From CAWVWD01 sp965662365 (GTDB lineage: Bacteria; Bacteroidota; Bacteroidia; Chitinophagales; Saprospiraceae): 64,000 bases of DNA. A model generated the notes under the pieces. The model saw only the letters and a program-made list of their open reading frames with translations. It was not told the origin of the DNA and did no database searches. How positions within the stretch are numbered: the first letter of the stretch is position 1; each line of letters begins with the position of its first letter. The stretch lies in NCBI GenBank assembly GCA_965662365.1, contig CBFIHR010000009.1:20864-84863 (forward strand). The letters are read 5' to 3'. Positions 33,739-43,303 of this stretch are shown piece by piece. The translations under genes and the position numbers were made by a program.

Positions 33739-36126
33739 TTAATTAACTTTAATAATTCGTTGTGTTGTACTGACTTTTCCATCTTGTACGATACGAACAA
33801 AATATACTCCAGGATTTAAGTTGTTTCCAGTTTGCACCAATCCTTTTTTGTTGTCTAATACCTTAGTTTCCATTTGTTGTCCTACGACGTTGAATATTTC
33901 TAAGATGGCGTTACGGCTTTCAAGTTCATAGTCAATTGTAATATTTTCCGCAAAAGGATTTGGATAAACCTTGATATTGACGGTCAATTTATCAATAGAA
34001 TTTGTATTGTCAGGTTGTCCTTCATAGATTTCAAATCCATCAACACCAGCTTCGACAACATGACCTGATCCTTGTAAATCTTCTGTTTCAATAATAAAAC
34101 GCATTGTATTTGACGGCACGATATAATCTTTCAAGCGATAATCTCTTGCTGTCCAATTAGGGTCAGATAGCGTAATTGTTTCGATAGTAACCGTCGAGTC
34201 ACCATTAAATATCTTTAAAGTTAACGCATCATTAGGAGTGCCACTTCCACCGACATTAACAAACCAAGTTTGCACAGCTAATCGAGGGTCGTTATAGGTG
34301 GTAACATCAAATAGTGGAGAAAGTAAACGAACTTGACCATTATCTACATCGTCATCAGCTACGGATGAACCTGTATTTCCTGTTACATAACATTGCGTTC
34401 CAATATCATTTGCGATATCGTCTTCAGGAGCAACTTGCCCATAAGTCGTGTTCGAGGTACCGAGCGGTTCTCCTCTTTCCCAGCTTCCTGTTTGAGCATT
34501 TCCGGCACTTAACCAGCCAAGATCTAAAGCAAATTCATCACGATAACCGGTAGTTAACTCAATGGTAAAGTTAGCATTTGATAAGTCTAAGGTTGTATCT
34601 TGTACCAATTTGGTATGAAAGCCCCATTTTCCTGTAAGGATATCATAATTTCCATTAAATATTGAGGTCGAAAAATTACCATTAGCATCGGAGGTAAAAT
34701 CATAAGTACTTGTCAAGCTTTGTAAGGTAATTTCGGCATTTTCAATCGGTGTACCTTGTTCATCGATTACCGTTCCGTTGATCGTGAAAGGAGTAAGCGG
34801 TGACAATTGAAAGTCCTGAATTGTTAAAACACCATTTGATAAAGTAACAGTAGCGGAAGCAGCAGCATAGCCAGATGCAACTGCGGTGACGGTGTAAGTA
34901 CCTGCGGTCGCAATTCCTGTTTCGTAATGACCAAATATATCTGACTCATCGTTTGCTAATGTTCCAGAAATCGAAATATCAACATTGTTAATTGTATTTC
35001 CTGTTACCGCATCGGTTACATTTCCTTCTAACCAACATGCACGAACATAAGTCGGTTGAAATATATATAATCCGCTGTTAATGTCTGATACTAAAATTTT
35101 GCCTGATGGCAAATAAGGATACGCTCCCCATGAACCATTAAAACCACCTGAACTTGTGAAGTAAGTATCAAAATTTCCAACTTCAATTAAGTTGGTCGGG
35201 CGGCTTCCATCCACCAAAATTAATCCATCTGTGTAGTAAGATACGATTAAAAAATCGTCCCAAACGTGTACGTTATGCGGAATAACACCTTGACCTAAGG
35301 TTTGTAAAGGTTTGAATAAATCTAATTCAATGATATTTGTTGGATCAGAAACATCATAAGCACCTACGGGGGCGTTCGGTTTTTCATCAGTTGTAAATAG
35401 GACTTGACTATCGTCACTTAGCCAAACATTATGAGCAAATGAGAAGTCAGTTTGTTGGCTACCTAAAAATACTGGATTAGCTTTGTTAGAGACATCATAA
35501 ATCGTAAACTCGCCAGCGTAAATATCAGCAGTATATAAAGTATCTCCTCGAGCGTAGCAATCATGTGAATAATTATTTGGAGTCGCTCCAACGTAAATTG
35601 GCGTACCAGGAGTCGTATGAACATCTAAAATCATTACCCCTCCAACGCCTAGGTTAGCACCAGAAATATAAGCATACCCATTTTCATCAATCCAAATATT
35701 GTGAGCTTTGTTAAAAACGCCCGATTGACCATTGACAGTTAGTGTCGGTTGCCAATTCGTTGACGTAACGCCATTTGGTAAATTCGATAAATCAATAACG
35801 ACTAATCCATCTGTTCCGACATCAGTCGTCACATAAGCGTATTGTCCCCACGTTTTAATATCTCGCCATGTAGAGTTTGCACCCGGAACATACCCGACTT
35901 GCACAGGATTAGCCGGATCGGCTAAACTAACGATAGATGTACCATTGCGTAAGCCGATAATGGCGTATTCTACTCCCGAACTATCGGCATAACCCCAAAT
36001 ATCATTGGCATCTTCTGAATATTGTAAACTGCCAACTAAGGATACGTTTAAGTTTTGTGCAGAAACTGTTAGTGAGAACATTGAGAATGCTGTTAGTAGC
36101 ATTCCATAAAATAGTTTTTGTAGCAT
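33739..36126 (-). CDS. Choice-of-anchor B (LVIVD propeller) secreted protein with T9SS sorting domain
   Basis: The start is set at 36126 (MLQKLFYGMLLTAFSMFSLT, signal peptide to VSAQ); an in-frame ATG 25 codons upstream would spoil the signal. The 795-residue protein has an LVIVD-type beta-propeller (about 25-365, repeated VVIDLSNLPNG- and YDVSNKANPVFLG-like blades). Two CarboxypepD-regulatory-like domains follow (about 372-440 and 450-525), then a jelly-roll-like domain (about 530-700). The end is a type A T9SS sorting domain (VYPNPFAENITIDYELES...NLNPGVYFVRIVQDGKVSTT). It is expected at the cell surface or outside the cell. Calcium-binding and adhesion are common inferences for such architectures; nothing here proves them. 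Confidence 0.85.
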   Translation of the reverse strand: MLQKLFYGMLLTAFSMFSLTVSAQNLNVSLVGSLQYSEDANDIWGYADSSGVEYAIIGLRNGTSIVSLADPANPVQVGYVPGANSTWRDIKTWGQYAYVTTDVGTDGLVVIDLSNLPNGVTSTNWQPTLTVNGQSGVFNKAHNIWIDENGYAYISGANLGVGGVMILDVHTTPGTPIYVGATPNNYSHDCYARGDTLYTADIYAGEFTIYDVSNKANPVFLGSQQTDFSFAHNVWLSDDSQVLFTTDEKPNAPVGAYDVSDPTNIIELDLFKPLQTLGQGVIPHNVHVWDDFLIVSYYTDGLILVDGSRPTNLIEVGNFDTYFTSSGGFNGSWGAYPYLPSGKILVSDINSGLYIFQPTYVRACWLEGNVTDAVTGNTINNVDISISGTLANDESDIFGHYETGIATAGTYTVTAVASGYAAASATVTLSNGVLTIQDFQLSPLTPFTINGTVIDEQGTPIENAEITLQSLTSTYDFTSDANGNFSTSIFNGNYDILTGKWGFHTKLVQDTTLDLSNANFTIELTTGYRDEFALDLGWLSAGNAQTGSWERGEPLGTSNTTYGQVAPEDDIANDIGTQCYVTGNTGSSVADDDVDNGQVRLLSPLFDVTTYNDPRLAVQTWFVNVGGSGTPNDALTLKIFNGDSTVTIETITLSDPNWTARDYRLKDYIVPSNTMRFIIETEDLQGSGHVVEAGVDGFEIYEGQPDNTNSIDKLTVNIKVYPNPFAENITIDYELESRNAILEIFNVVGQQMETKVLDNKKGLVQTGNNLNPGVYFVRIVQDGKVSTTQRIIKVN

Positions 36127-36290
36127 TATTTCTAAGTTTTTAATTTTTAAATCGGTGAGGATCGATTTAAAATAATAATTGTTTTTGTAATGATTGTACA
36201 AATGATTGTAAAAATAGTTGATTCTATTTAATTAATGGGTATTTAAGAAGTTTCTTATTGATTTTAAGAAAGGTTTAAGCACAAATAAAA

Positions 36291-36326
36291 CGAAAAAGGT
36301 GCTACTTCCGAAGAAGTAACACCTTT
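36291..36326 (-). terminator. Terminator after the large TonB receptor gene
   Basis: On the minus strand AAAGGTGTTACTTC pairs with GAAGTAGCACCTTT (one G-T pair) around TTCG-like loop bases and is followed by a short T run. Confidence 0.8.
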
Positions 36327-36356
36327 GTATATAGAAAATTACTATTCTAAATTATC

Positions 36357-39101
36357 TTAGAAATTTACTCTTAAAGTAGTATTCCAAGTACGACCGAATC
36401 CGAAGAATCCACGGTTATCGTAGAACTCATTGCGATCAGTAGTAGCAGGGTCATCTAAAATGTTAGTATCTAACTCAGCGATATATTCTGTATCTAATAA
36501 GTTATTTACATTGAATCCTGCTGTTAAGTTCAAGCCTGATACTTCAAAGTTGTAGAACAAACCTGCGTCTAATAAACCGTAAGATGGTAATTGAGCGATT
36601 TGACCACCAGCTGTTAAGAATTGGCTATCATCTACATCGTATTGAGCGAATAATCTATCCGCATAGAAGTAAGATGCATAGATTTTTAAACCTTCTGTAG
36701 GCATGATGTTAGCCGCCAAACGGAAAGTCGTTTGTGCTGCATCACCTACTGGTAAACCTGTTGCGAAGATAGTTAACTCACCTTCTGGCTGTTGAGTGTC
36801 TAAGTTTGTACCTGTTGCAGTGAAATCACTAGCATATTCCCAGTTGTTTAATGATGCCATGAAGTCAAATGACAACATTTTGATAGGTGCATAATTACCT
36901 TCGATCTCTAAACCTTGGTGTAACTGTGATACATCATTGAATAAGTATAATACATCTTGAGCTTGAGCATTCTGAATAGTTTGATCAAACTGACGGTTAC
37001 CCCAATTTGTGCGGTACAAGTTTACGTTTGCACGGAAACTTTGACTACGGAAACCATAACCTAATTCAAATGCAGTGATTTGTTGATTTGCAACATCAGG
37101 GTTAACATCGTTCACAAAGTTGATGAAAACATTATCAAAAATTGGCTGACGAGAAATCAAACCAGTATTGAAAAATACATTGTGTTGATCGTTGATGTTA
37201 TAGTTAGCACCTAATTTCAACATTCCACCCAAGAAGTTTTGCCAATCTGAAGTTTGTGCAGGATCAGAATCTAAGTAGTTGAAGTAATCAACACGCTTGA
37301 ATCCTTGATTAGAACCGTTAACAGTAGCAAATAATGACACTTTGTCTGTAGAGTATTCTACTTGTGCGAAAGCACCTAACCAAGATACCAAACCATCATT
37401 CCAATAGTTTAATACATTATTTCCTGTTTCATAGCTATCATCGTTGAAGCTACCAAACTCAGCTGGTGACTCTGTAGTGATATAGTTTTCTGGATTGTTA
37501 TCATCTGCTGTAGAAAGATAAGCATTGTTGCCTAATAAGTTCTCTACACGACGATAGTGAATCCCTTTGTAGTAACGACCATCAATACCTGCTGTCAAAA
37601 TAACATTATCAGATAATTCATGTGTCAAAGTTGATAAAACTCCATACCAGTTGTGAGAGTTCATAGACGCACGACGAATGAATCCATCTCTTCCACTACT
37701 TGCAGTATATTGAGTACCATCTGCATAGTTAGCATCAGGAGATTTTACACCCAATGTAGCTGTATCAGCTGGTAAAGTTTGTCCTTTATTATAAGCGACA
37801 ATTCCTTCCCAATTTACTTGACCATTAGCATCACGTAATCTTGCATCTGTATCAAAGATTGAACCTGGGTTACGGATACGACCACGAGGACCTGTTCCAC
37901 CACCACGACCATAAGATGCGTAAGCTGAAGTCTTAACGTTAGTTTTTTCGTTGATTGTCCAGTAATGGTTAACGAAGAATTTTGGTTTGTGGTAGAAGTT
38001 TCTTCTCCAAGAGAACTCTTCTCCATTTAATTGACCATACAAGTGATTGAAACGAATACCACTATTAGCAAAAGTTTCATTTGTATTGTCAGGATCTACG
38101 TAAGTACGTAAAGTTACACCATCAAATGCACCTACTGTACGTTGGTGATGCCATTGAGGTGCACCTAAACCAGTTAATACAATTGTGTGTTGTTTGTTGA
38201 ATGTTTTTGAAATCGAACCGAAGTAAGAATATGCACGGAACTTCGTACCATCAACATAACCGTCACCACGAGTGTGTGTACCTTGGAAAGTCAAAGCCCA
38301 ACCGTTATCCATCAAACCTGTAGATAAAGATAAACCATACTTTTGATAACCATCGTTACCAGCAGATAAGGATACTTGACCACCTTGTTCTCTTTCAGCA
38401 GGATTTGTGATAATGTTGATAGAACCACCAACAGTAGGTACTGCTAATTTTGTAGCACCTAATCCACGCTGTACTTGAACAGTAGAAGCTACATCAGCTA
38501 AACCAGCCCAGTTTGACCAATAAACCCAACCGTTTTCCATATCATTAACAGGAATACCGTTAATCATAACTGCTGTATTTCTTTGATCAAATCCACGAAC
38601 ATTGATACGAGAATCACCAAATCCACCACCTGACTTCGTCACGTAAACAGAAGGCGTGCTTCTCATAATCTCAGGAAATTCTTGATTTCCTGTCAATTGT
38701 TGAATCTGCTCCGATTTGATTGTAGAAACAGCAACAGGAGTTTTACGGTCTGTTGCGATTGATGCAACAACGTTTACTTGCTGTAAACCGATAGCCGAAG
38801 ACCCTACTTCAATTGTTCCTAAATCTGTAGAACCACCATTTTTTACTTCTACTGTTTGCTTCAATGTAGCATAACCAATATAAGTAATAACAATAGTTTG
38901 AGAACCAGAAGGAACATCTGAGATAGTAAAATTACCATCGAAGTCAGACAATGTTCCGATTGTAGTTCCATCTACAACTACGCTGGCAGAAATTAATGGC
39001 TCACCATTATCGGTGTCTACTAATTTACCAGTAATTGTACCTTGTGCAAAGGTAACTGCACTAACAAATAGTGCGAACACGAATGTTAAAAGTTGTTTCA
39101 T
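36357..39101 (-). CDS. TonB-dependent receptor with N-terminal CarboxypepD-like domain
   Basis: This 914-residue receptor has signal peptide MKQLLTFVFALFVSAVTFAQ, then a CarboxypepD_reg-like domain (21-105; GTITGKLVDTDNGEPLISAS, GTLSDFDGNFTI, VITYIGYAT). The plug domain (about 120-240) has SINVRGFDQRNTAVMINGIPV and VQVQRGLGATKLAVPTVGGS. The barrel ends WNTTLRVNF. The CarboxypepD domain is typical of Bacteroidota receptors, but no SusD-like partner is adjacent and the SusC TonB box is absent, so it is an Fe- or chelate-type receptor rather than a polysaccharide importer. It has its own promoter and terminator. Confidence 0.88.
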   Translation of the reverse strand: MKQLLTFVFALFVSAVTFAQGTITGKLVDTDNGEPLISASVVVDGTTIGTLSDFDGNFTISDVPSGSQTIVITYIGYATLKQTVEVKNGGSTDLGTIEVGSSAIGLQQVNVVASIATDRKTPVAVSTIKSEQIQQLTGNQEFPEIMRSTPSVYVTKSGGGFGDSRINVRGFDQRNTAVMINGIPVNDMENGWVYWSNWAGLADVASTVQVQRGLGATKLAVPTVGGSINIITNPAEREQGGQVSLSAGNDGYQKYGLSLSTGLMDNGWALTFQGTHTRGDGYVDGTKFRAYSYFGSISKTFNKQHTIVLTGLGAPQWHHQRTVGAFDGVTLRTYVDPDNTNETFANSGIRFNHLYGQLNGEEFSWRRNFYHKPKFFVNHYWTINEKTNVKTSAYASYGRGGGTGPRGRIRNPGSIFDTDARLRDANGQVNWEGIVAYNKGQTLPADTATLGVKSPDANYADGTQYTASSGRDGFIRRASMNSHNWYGVLSTLTHELSDNVILTAGIDGRYYKGIHYRRVENLLGNNAYLSTADDNNPENYITTESPAEFGSFNDDSYETGNNVLNYWNDGLVSWLGAFAQVEYSTDKVSLFATVNGSNQGFKRVDYFNYLDSDPAQTSDWQNFLGGMLKLGANYNINDQHNVFFNTGLISRQPIFDNVFINFVNDVNPDVANQQITAFELGYGFRSQSFRANVNLYRTNWGNRQFDQTIQNAQAQDVLYLFNDVSQLHQGLEIEGNYAPIKMLSFDFMASLNNWEYASDFTATGTNLDTQQPEGELTIFATGLPVGDAAQTTFRLAANIMPTEGLKIYASYFYADRLFAQYDVDDSQFLTAGGQIAQLPSYGLLDAGLFYNFEVSGLNLTAGFNVNNLLDTEYIAELDTNILDDPATTDRNEFYDNRGFFGFGRTWNTTLRVNF

Positions 39102-39129
39102 ATTTAACTAATTTTGGTTTAGTTTGCCG

Positions 39130-39137
39130 CAAATTTA
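39130..39137 (-). promoter_or_regulatory. -7 box of the large TonB receptor gene
   Basis: On the minus strand TAAATTTG, then CGGC, matches TAnnTTTG about 30 bases before the receptor start. No TTTG box was found at the right distance. Confidence 0.5.
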
Positions 39138-39277
39138 CATTAACATTTTCATTAAATAAAAATGATTTTCGTCAAATAATTTAAACTTCACAATTTGTTT
39201 ACATTTCCAACAGAATACTTTCATTAAAATGACGATTGACGGAATAAACAAGTCGTTGATATTTCATCAATCGAATA

Positions 39278-39823
39278 TTAGAACTCGATTGGAACTTCCA
39301 CAATCGTTTTTTCCCAGCCTAAGTACATTTTTGCACCATTAGTGGACTTTTCGAATGTAATCGAAAAAGATTCAATTATCTCTTCCGATTTTCTGGAGGT
39401 TACTTCTGTCCGAACTACATCATTGCTTTTTTTGTATTGATAAGCTCCCCATTGATTGAGTTCGGAATTAATGATGACAGTCCAGGTGTCTTCTGTCGGA
39501 ATAGTAAATAAGGTGTACGTTCCTGCTTTTACGGGTTTTCCACCGATTTTAACATCTTTAGAAAAAGTAATTTCAGTTGCTTCATTTGCACCTGTTCGCC
39601 AAACTTTATCATATTTAACAATACCACCAAATACTTTTCTTCCTTTCACTTGAGGTCGGCTATACACGACTTTGACAATTTTATCGCTTCCTCGTTTCGG
39701 AAAACTTGTAATATCTGCCGGGCTTTTATCTAAAGGAGAGAAATTTTGAGCAAAAGCTGTTGTTGAAGATATTAGTAAACACATCATTGCAAAAGCTGCA
39801 ATTAAACTTAATTTTTGAAACAT
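39278..39823 (-). CDS. DUF2911 family periplasmic protein
   Basis: The start at 39823 gives the signal peptide MFQKLSLIAAFAMMCLLISS, ending TTAFAQ; an in-frame ATG nine codons upstream is possible. The 181-residue product has the family landmarks SPADITSFPKRGSDKIVKVVYSRPQ, GRKVFGGIV, YDKVWRTGANEATEITFSKDV and AGTYTLFTIPTEDTWTVIINSE. DUF2911 proteins are common exported proteins of Bacteroidota with no known role. It is separated from the downstream TonB receptor gene by 176 bases with a promoter, so it is likely its own unit. Confidence 0.85.
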   Translation of the reverse strand: MFQKLSLIAAFAMMCLLISSTTAFAQNFSPLDKSPADITSFPKRGSDKIVKVVYSRPQVKGRKVFGGIVKYDKVWRTGANEATEITFSKDVKIGGKPVKAGTYTLFTIPTEDTWTVIINSELNQWGAYQYKKSNDVVRTEVTSRKSEEIIESFSITFEKSTNGAKMYLGWEKTIVEVPIEF

Positions 39824-40231
39824 TGCTTTAATTTTTGTTGAGGTGAACATTATAAATAATGGACATCAAATGTAATTATTTTTGGAATCAACATTAAGAA
39901 CATTAAAAAGTTTTTGATTAATGGTTTTTGATTAGAAACTTAGAAACCGTATTGAGTTGCCGATTAAGGAGCTGAAAGAAGTTATAAAATGAACAGCGTT
40001 TTCGGCCATCTTTTTTAGCCATCCTTGTAAACGAATTTGTCGTCAAGTTATAAATAACAACCTACTTTCTATATATTAGATTTTCTTAAATAGGTGAAGG
40101 GGTTTGTTTCAAGAATCCTATAAGGTTTTTTAAAAATTATAGGTTCACAATCAGATAGTTACATTATTTTTATTATCGAAACAGATTGGTAAACCTGTTT
40201 AGCCGTAAGACAACAACAAAACTATCAGATT
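39824..40231. other. Intergenic region with an inverted repeat upstream of the acyl-CoA dehydrogenase gene
   Basis: About 400 bases without a gene. AATCAGATAGTT (40149-40160) and AACTATCAGATT (about 40219-40230, ending at the start codon) form an inverted repeat with 11 of 12 positions matching. Between them AAACAG and CTGTTT form a small hairpin. These could be an operator or leader structure for the dehydrogenase gene. The rest shows nothing recognisable. Confidence 0.45.
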
Positions 40232-41440
40232 ATGAACTTTGAATATACCGAAAAGTCTAAAGTACTTCAGCAACGTGTTCGAGCATTTATGGACGAGCAT
40301 ATTTTACCTTTAGAGCAAGAATACAATGATTTTGTATTAAATAATCCGTGGGTGAATTTCCCAAAATTAGAAAATCTAAAAACGTTGGCGAAAGCCGAAG
40401 GTTTATGGAATTTGTTTTTACCAACGAGTTATGGCCATTTGAGCGGAGGCTTAACCAACTTAGAATATGCGGCTTTAGCCGAAATCATGGGGCGAGTCCC
40501 GTGGGCTTCCGAGGTGTTCAATTGTTCTGCACCCGACACCGGAAATATGGAAGTTTTAGCAAAATACGGTACGCCGAAGCAACAAGAAAAATGGCTCAAG
40601 CCATTGATGAATGGTGATATTCGTTCTGCATTTTTGATGACAGAACCTCGTGTGGCTTCCTCTGATGCGACAAATATTGAAACCTCCATCGTCCGAGATG
40701 GAGACGAATACGTCATCAATGGCAGAAAGTGGTGGTCGTCAGGTGCAATGAATCCGCACTGTAAAGTTTATATTGTGATGGGTAAAACTGACCCGAATGC
40801 AGCTCGACACGTTCAGCAAAGTATGGTAATTGTACCAGCGAATACTCCTGGCGTAAAAGTTTTGCGGCCGCTTCGAGTTTTCGGAAATTTAGATTCTCCT
40901 GAAGGTCATGCAGAGATAGAATTAACGGACGTACGAGTTCCCGTCAGTAACATAATTCTGGGAGAAGGTCGTGGTTTTGAGATAGCTCAAGGGCGTTTGG
41001 GTCCAGGGCGTATTCATCATTGTATGCGATTGATAGGCGGTGCGCAGCGTGCTTTGGAGTTGATGTGTGAGCGGGTGAATCAGCGAACGGCTTTCGGTCG
41101 ATTACTGAAAGATTTCAGTAGCATAAGACAAGATATTGCACGGTCAAGATGCGATATCGAACAGGCTCGATTACTAACATTGGCGGCAGCCGATAAAATA
41201 GATAAATTCGGTGTAAAAGGAGCAAAAGATTTGATTGCGATGATTAAAATCGTTTGTCCTGAAATGACTTGCCGTGTTACGGATAGAGCGATTCAGGCGT
41301 TTGGTGGAATGGGCGTTTGTCAGGATACGCCTTTGGCTCAAATTTGGATTTACGGGCGAATTATTCGCTTAGCAGATGGTCCTGATGAGGTGCATTTATA
41401 TCAATTGGGTCGAAACACAGTGAAGAAATATTTGATGTAG
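40232..41440 (+). CDS. Acyl-CoA dehydrogenase family protein (ACAD10/11-like)
   Basis: This 402-residue flavoenzyme has the three-part acyl-CoA dehydrogenase fold: N-terminal helices (1-120, FNCSAPDTGNMEVLAKYG), a middle beta domain (AFLMTEPRVASSDATNIE, INGRKWWSSGAMNP, GVKVLRPLRVFGNLDSPEGH) and a C-terminal helical domain (GPGRIHHCMRLIGGAQRALE, QAFGGMGVCQDTPLAQIW). The motifs RKWWSSGAMNP and GPGRIHHCMR match the ACAD10/11 branch, which acts on 4-hydroxy and long-chain acyl-CoAs. It oxidises acyl-CoA using FAD and passes electrons to ETF. It stands alone; no phosphotransferase partner is adjacent. Confidence 0.93.
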   Translation: MNFEYTEKSKVLQQRVRAFMDEHILPLEQEYNDFVLNNPWVNFPKLENLKTLAKAEGLWNLFLPTSYGHLSGGLTNLEYAALAEIMGRVPWASEVFNCSAPDTGNMEVLAKYGTPKQQEKWLKPLMNGDIRSAFLMTEPRVASSDATNIETSIVRDGDEYVINGRKWWSSGAMNPHCKVYIVMGKTDPNAARHVQQSMVIVPANTPGVKVLRPLRVFGNLDSPEGHAEIELTDVRVPVSNIILGEGRGFEIAQGRLGPGRIHHCMRLIGGAQRALELMCERVNQRTAFGRLLKDFSSIRQDIARSRCDIEQARLLTLAAADKIDKFGVKGAKDLIAMIKIVCPEMTCRVTDRAIQAFGGMGVCQDTPLAQIWIYGRIIRLADGPDEVHLYQLGRNTVKKYLM

Positions 41441-41457
41441 AAAGTTTTGTCATGTAG

Positions 41458-41498
41458 CGGCTGTCTGCCTTGTTAAGAAGCTATACGGCAGACAGCCG
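41458..41498. repeat. Perfect GCAGACAGCCG hairpin between convergent genes
   Basis: CGGCTGTCTGCC (41458-41469) pairs without mismatch with GGCAGACAGCCG (41487-41498) around a 17-base loop. It lies between the dehydrogenase gene and the convergent oxidoreductase gene. There is no T run, so it may be a repeat of the family at 50625-50723 or a weak terminator. Confidence 0.7.
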
Positions 41499-41522
41499 AT
41501 GCGTGAAATTTTTATAAAAGTC

Positions 41523-42479
41523 CTAAAACCGAATCACGACACTTCCTGTTTTTTGACCACTATTGACATATTGATAAGTTTCAATTGCTTCATCAAGTGA
41601 AATAATCTTTTCAATAATAGGTTTCAGAGCCCCTTTTTCTAATAAATTTTTGATGATTAATATACTTTTATGAATATCAGTTGGCATTGGAAAAATAACC
41701 TTTTTGTTTGAAAATTTCGTGGTAAACGGTAAATAAAGGTTTTCAATTCCATCACCTAATTCTGACGAAATATAAACGCCTTTTGCCTTCAATAATGGCT
41801 TACATTTTTTGAAGCTACTTTTTCCGACGGCATCAAAAATATAATCATAGCGTTCGGTATCGCTCGTAAAATCTTCTATTTCGTAATTATAAATCTTATC
41901 TGCTCCGAGTGACTTTATTAAGTCAATATTTTTAGTGTTACAAACCGCTGTAACATAGCAATCATAATGCTTCAACAATTGTAATAGAACAGAACCTATT
42001 CCGCCAGTTGCACCATTAATTAACACTTTCTGATTAGTTTTTATTTCCACTTTGTTTAAGAAATTAACAGCATAATGTCCACCTTCAAGACTTGCAGCAG
42101 CTTGTTCGAAGGTAATATTTTCGGGCATTATTTCGATAGGCTGTTGTTCATTGAAAGTCGCAAATTCGGCTTGTGAACCGATGCCTTGATCATAAAAACC
42201 AAATACTTTATCACTAATTTTAAATTTAGAAATTTCATTTCCTACTTTAATAATTTCTCCGCTAAAATCTGTACCCAAAATAATTTTCTTAGGCTTAGGT
42301 AAGCCAACGAAAAAACGGAAAATAAATGGTTTCCCATTGACGACGGCACAATCCGTTCTATTAATCGTAGAAGCATGAATTTTGACTAAAATCTCGTTAG
42401 GTTTTGGAATCGGAACAGGTAAATTTTTAATTTTTATATCCTTAAAGTCACAATAATTTTCTCGTGTAACTGCTTTCAT
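41523..42479 (-). CDS. Zinc-free MDR-type NAD(P)H:quinone oxidoreductase
   Basis: This 318-residue protein is a medium-chain reductase. The GroES-like half (1-125) has PKPNEILVKIHASTINRTDC and LGTDFSGEIIKVG. The Rossmann half has NGATGGIGSVLLQLLKHY and GADKIYNY, and the end is SLDEAIETYQYVNSGQKTGSVV. It lacks the zinc ligands of alcohol dehydrogenases, so a quinone or enoyl reductase using NADPH is most likely. A distinct substrate cannot be read from the sequence. It lies 108 bases downstream of the DUF4291 gene on the same strand. Confidence 0.88.
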   Translation of the reverse strand: MKAVTRENYCDFKDIKIKNLPVPIPKPNEILVKIHASTINRTDCAVVNGKPFIFRFFVGLPKPKKIILGTDFSGEIIKVGNEISKFKISDKVFGFYDQGIGSQAEFATFNEQQPIEIMPENITFEQAAASLEGGHYAVNFLNKVEIKTNQKVLINGATGGIGSVLLQLLKHYDCYVTAVCNTKNIDLIKSLGADKIYNYEIEDFTSDTERYDYIFDAVGKSSFKKCKPLLKAKGVYISSELGDGIENLYLPFTTKFSNKKVIFPMPTDIHKSILIIKNLLEKGALKPIIEKIISLDEAIETYQYVNSGQKTGSVVIRF

Positions 42480-42587
42480 TTTTTCGTTGATTGATTTTCG
42501 AATAAAGCAAATTTGAAGTACAGTGAGTTGTAAACGGTAAAAATTCGATAGATAGGGACATTTATCAGATAGGAACGTGAGAATAGA

Positions 42588-43226
42588 TTAATCTAATTTC
42601 AAAAACATATTTAAATCATCGTTTTTTGATTTAAAAATACTTTCGCTCGGTACTTTAAGTTGTTTTAATTGACGATTGTCGATTCGCTCTTTTTGAGTTT
42701 TTACAAAACTTGTCATATCAACGATTTTACAAATCATTTCCTCATTGAATTGCGTCAAAATAGGACCTTTCATACCTAACTGAATTGCTCGACGTTCCTC
42801 TTTATTTCCATAAATATCATGGTCAGGATCCCATTGTAAGCGAACGGCTTTATTGGTTAAATCTGTTTTCCAATTATCAGTTGTTTGATAAATATCTGCT
42901 TGATAAGAACTGTAAGCGGCTGCTTTTAAAATCGTTTCCAAGCCAGTTTTTGTAATCCAAATTCCCAAAACACACTCTTGATTATGTTTTGAAGCCCAGC
43001 CGCAGCGATACATCATCCAAAGGAAATTCGGTTTTATCCAAGTCATTCGATTGAAACTGTAATGGCTACCGCCAAATCGTTGATTATCAACTGCATAACG
43101 AGCAATATTTGGATTAAATGCCTGATAAACCAGTATTTCATTTTGGGTTTGTTGTGCTAAAATATGTCGTCCTTTTTTGGGGATTTGTTGCAGATAATCT
43201 TGATAATTTACTGTTTGTATTTTCAT
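42588..43226 (-). CDS. DUF4291 family protein
   Basis: The start at 43226 (MKIQTVNYQDYLQQIPKKGRH) is chosen because an upstream in-frame start would run back into the WG-repeat gene. The 212-residue product has the family core EILVYQAFNPNIARYAVDNQ, RFGG, FNRMTWIKPNFLWMMYRCGW and VRLQWDPDHDIYG. The family is found in bacteria and in many eukaryotes, and its role is unknown. It lies 77 bases downstream of the WG-repeat gene on the same strand and may share its transcript. Confidence 0.85.
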   Translation of the reverse strand: MKIQTVNYQDYLQQIPKKGRHILAQQTQNEILVYQAFNPNIARYAVDNQRFGGSHYSFNRMTWIKPNFLWMMYRCGWASKHNQECVLGIWITKTGLETILKAAAYSSYQADIYQTTDNWKTDLTNKAVRLQWDPDHDIYGNKEERRAIQLGMKGPILTQFNEEMICKIVDMTSFVKTQKERIDNRQLKQLKVPSESIFKSKNDDLNMFLKLD

Positions 43227-43303
43227 AATGAATAATTTATAAAATATAAATGAAGGTCTCGTTTTGTCGAAGTCTGAAGATGTTAAAGGTTTTCCTACAG
43301 AAT

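Noticed and set aside
36184..36215. Duplicated TACAATCATT words upstream of the propeller protein gene
   Set aside because: Short and AT-rich; chance duplication is as likely as a binding site.
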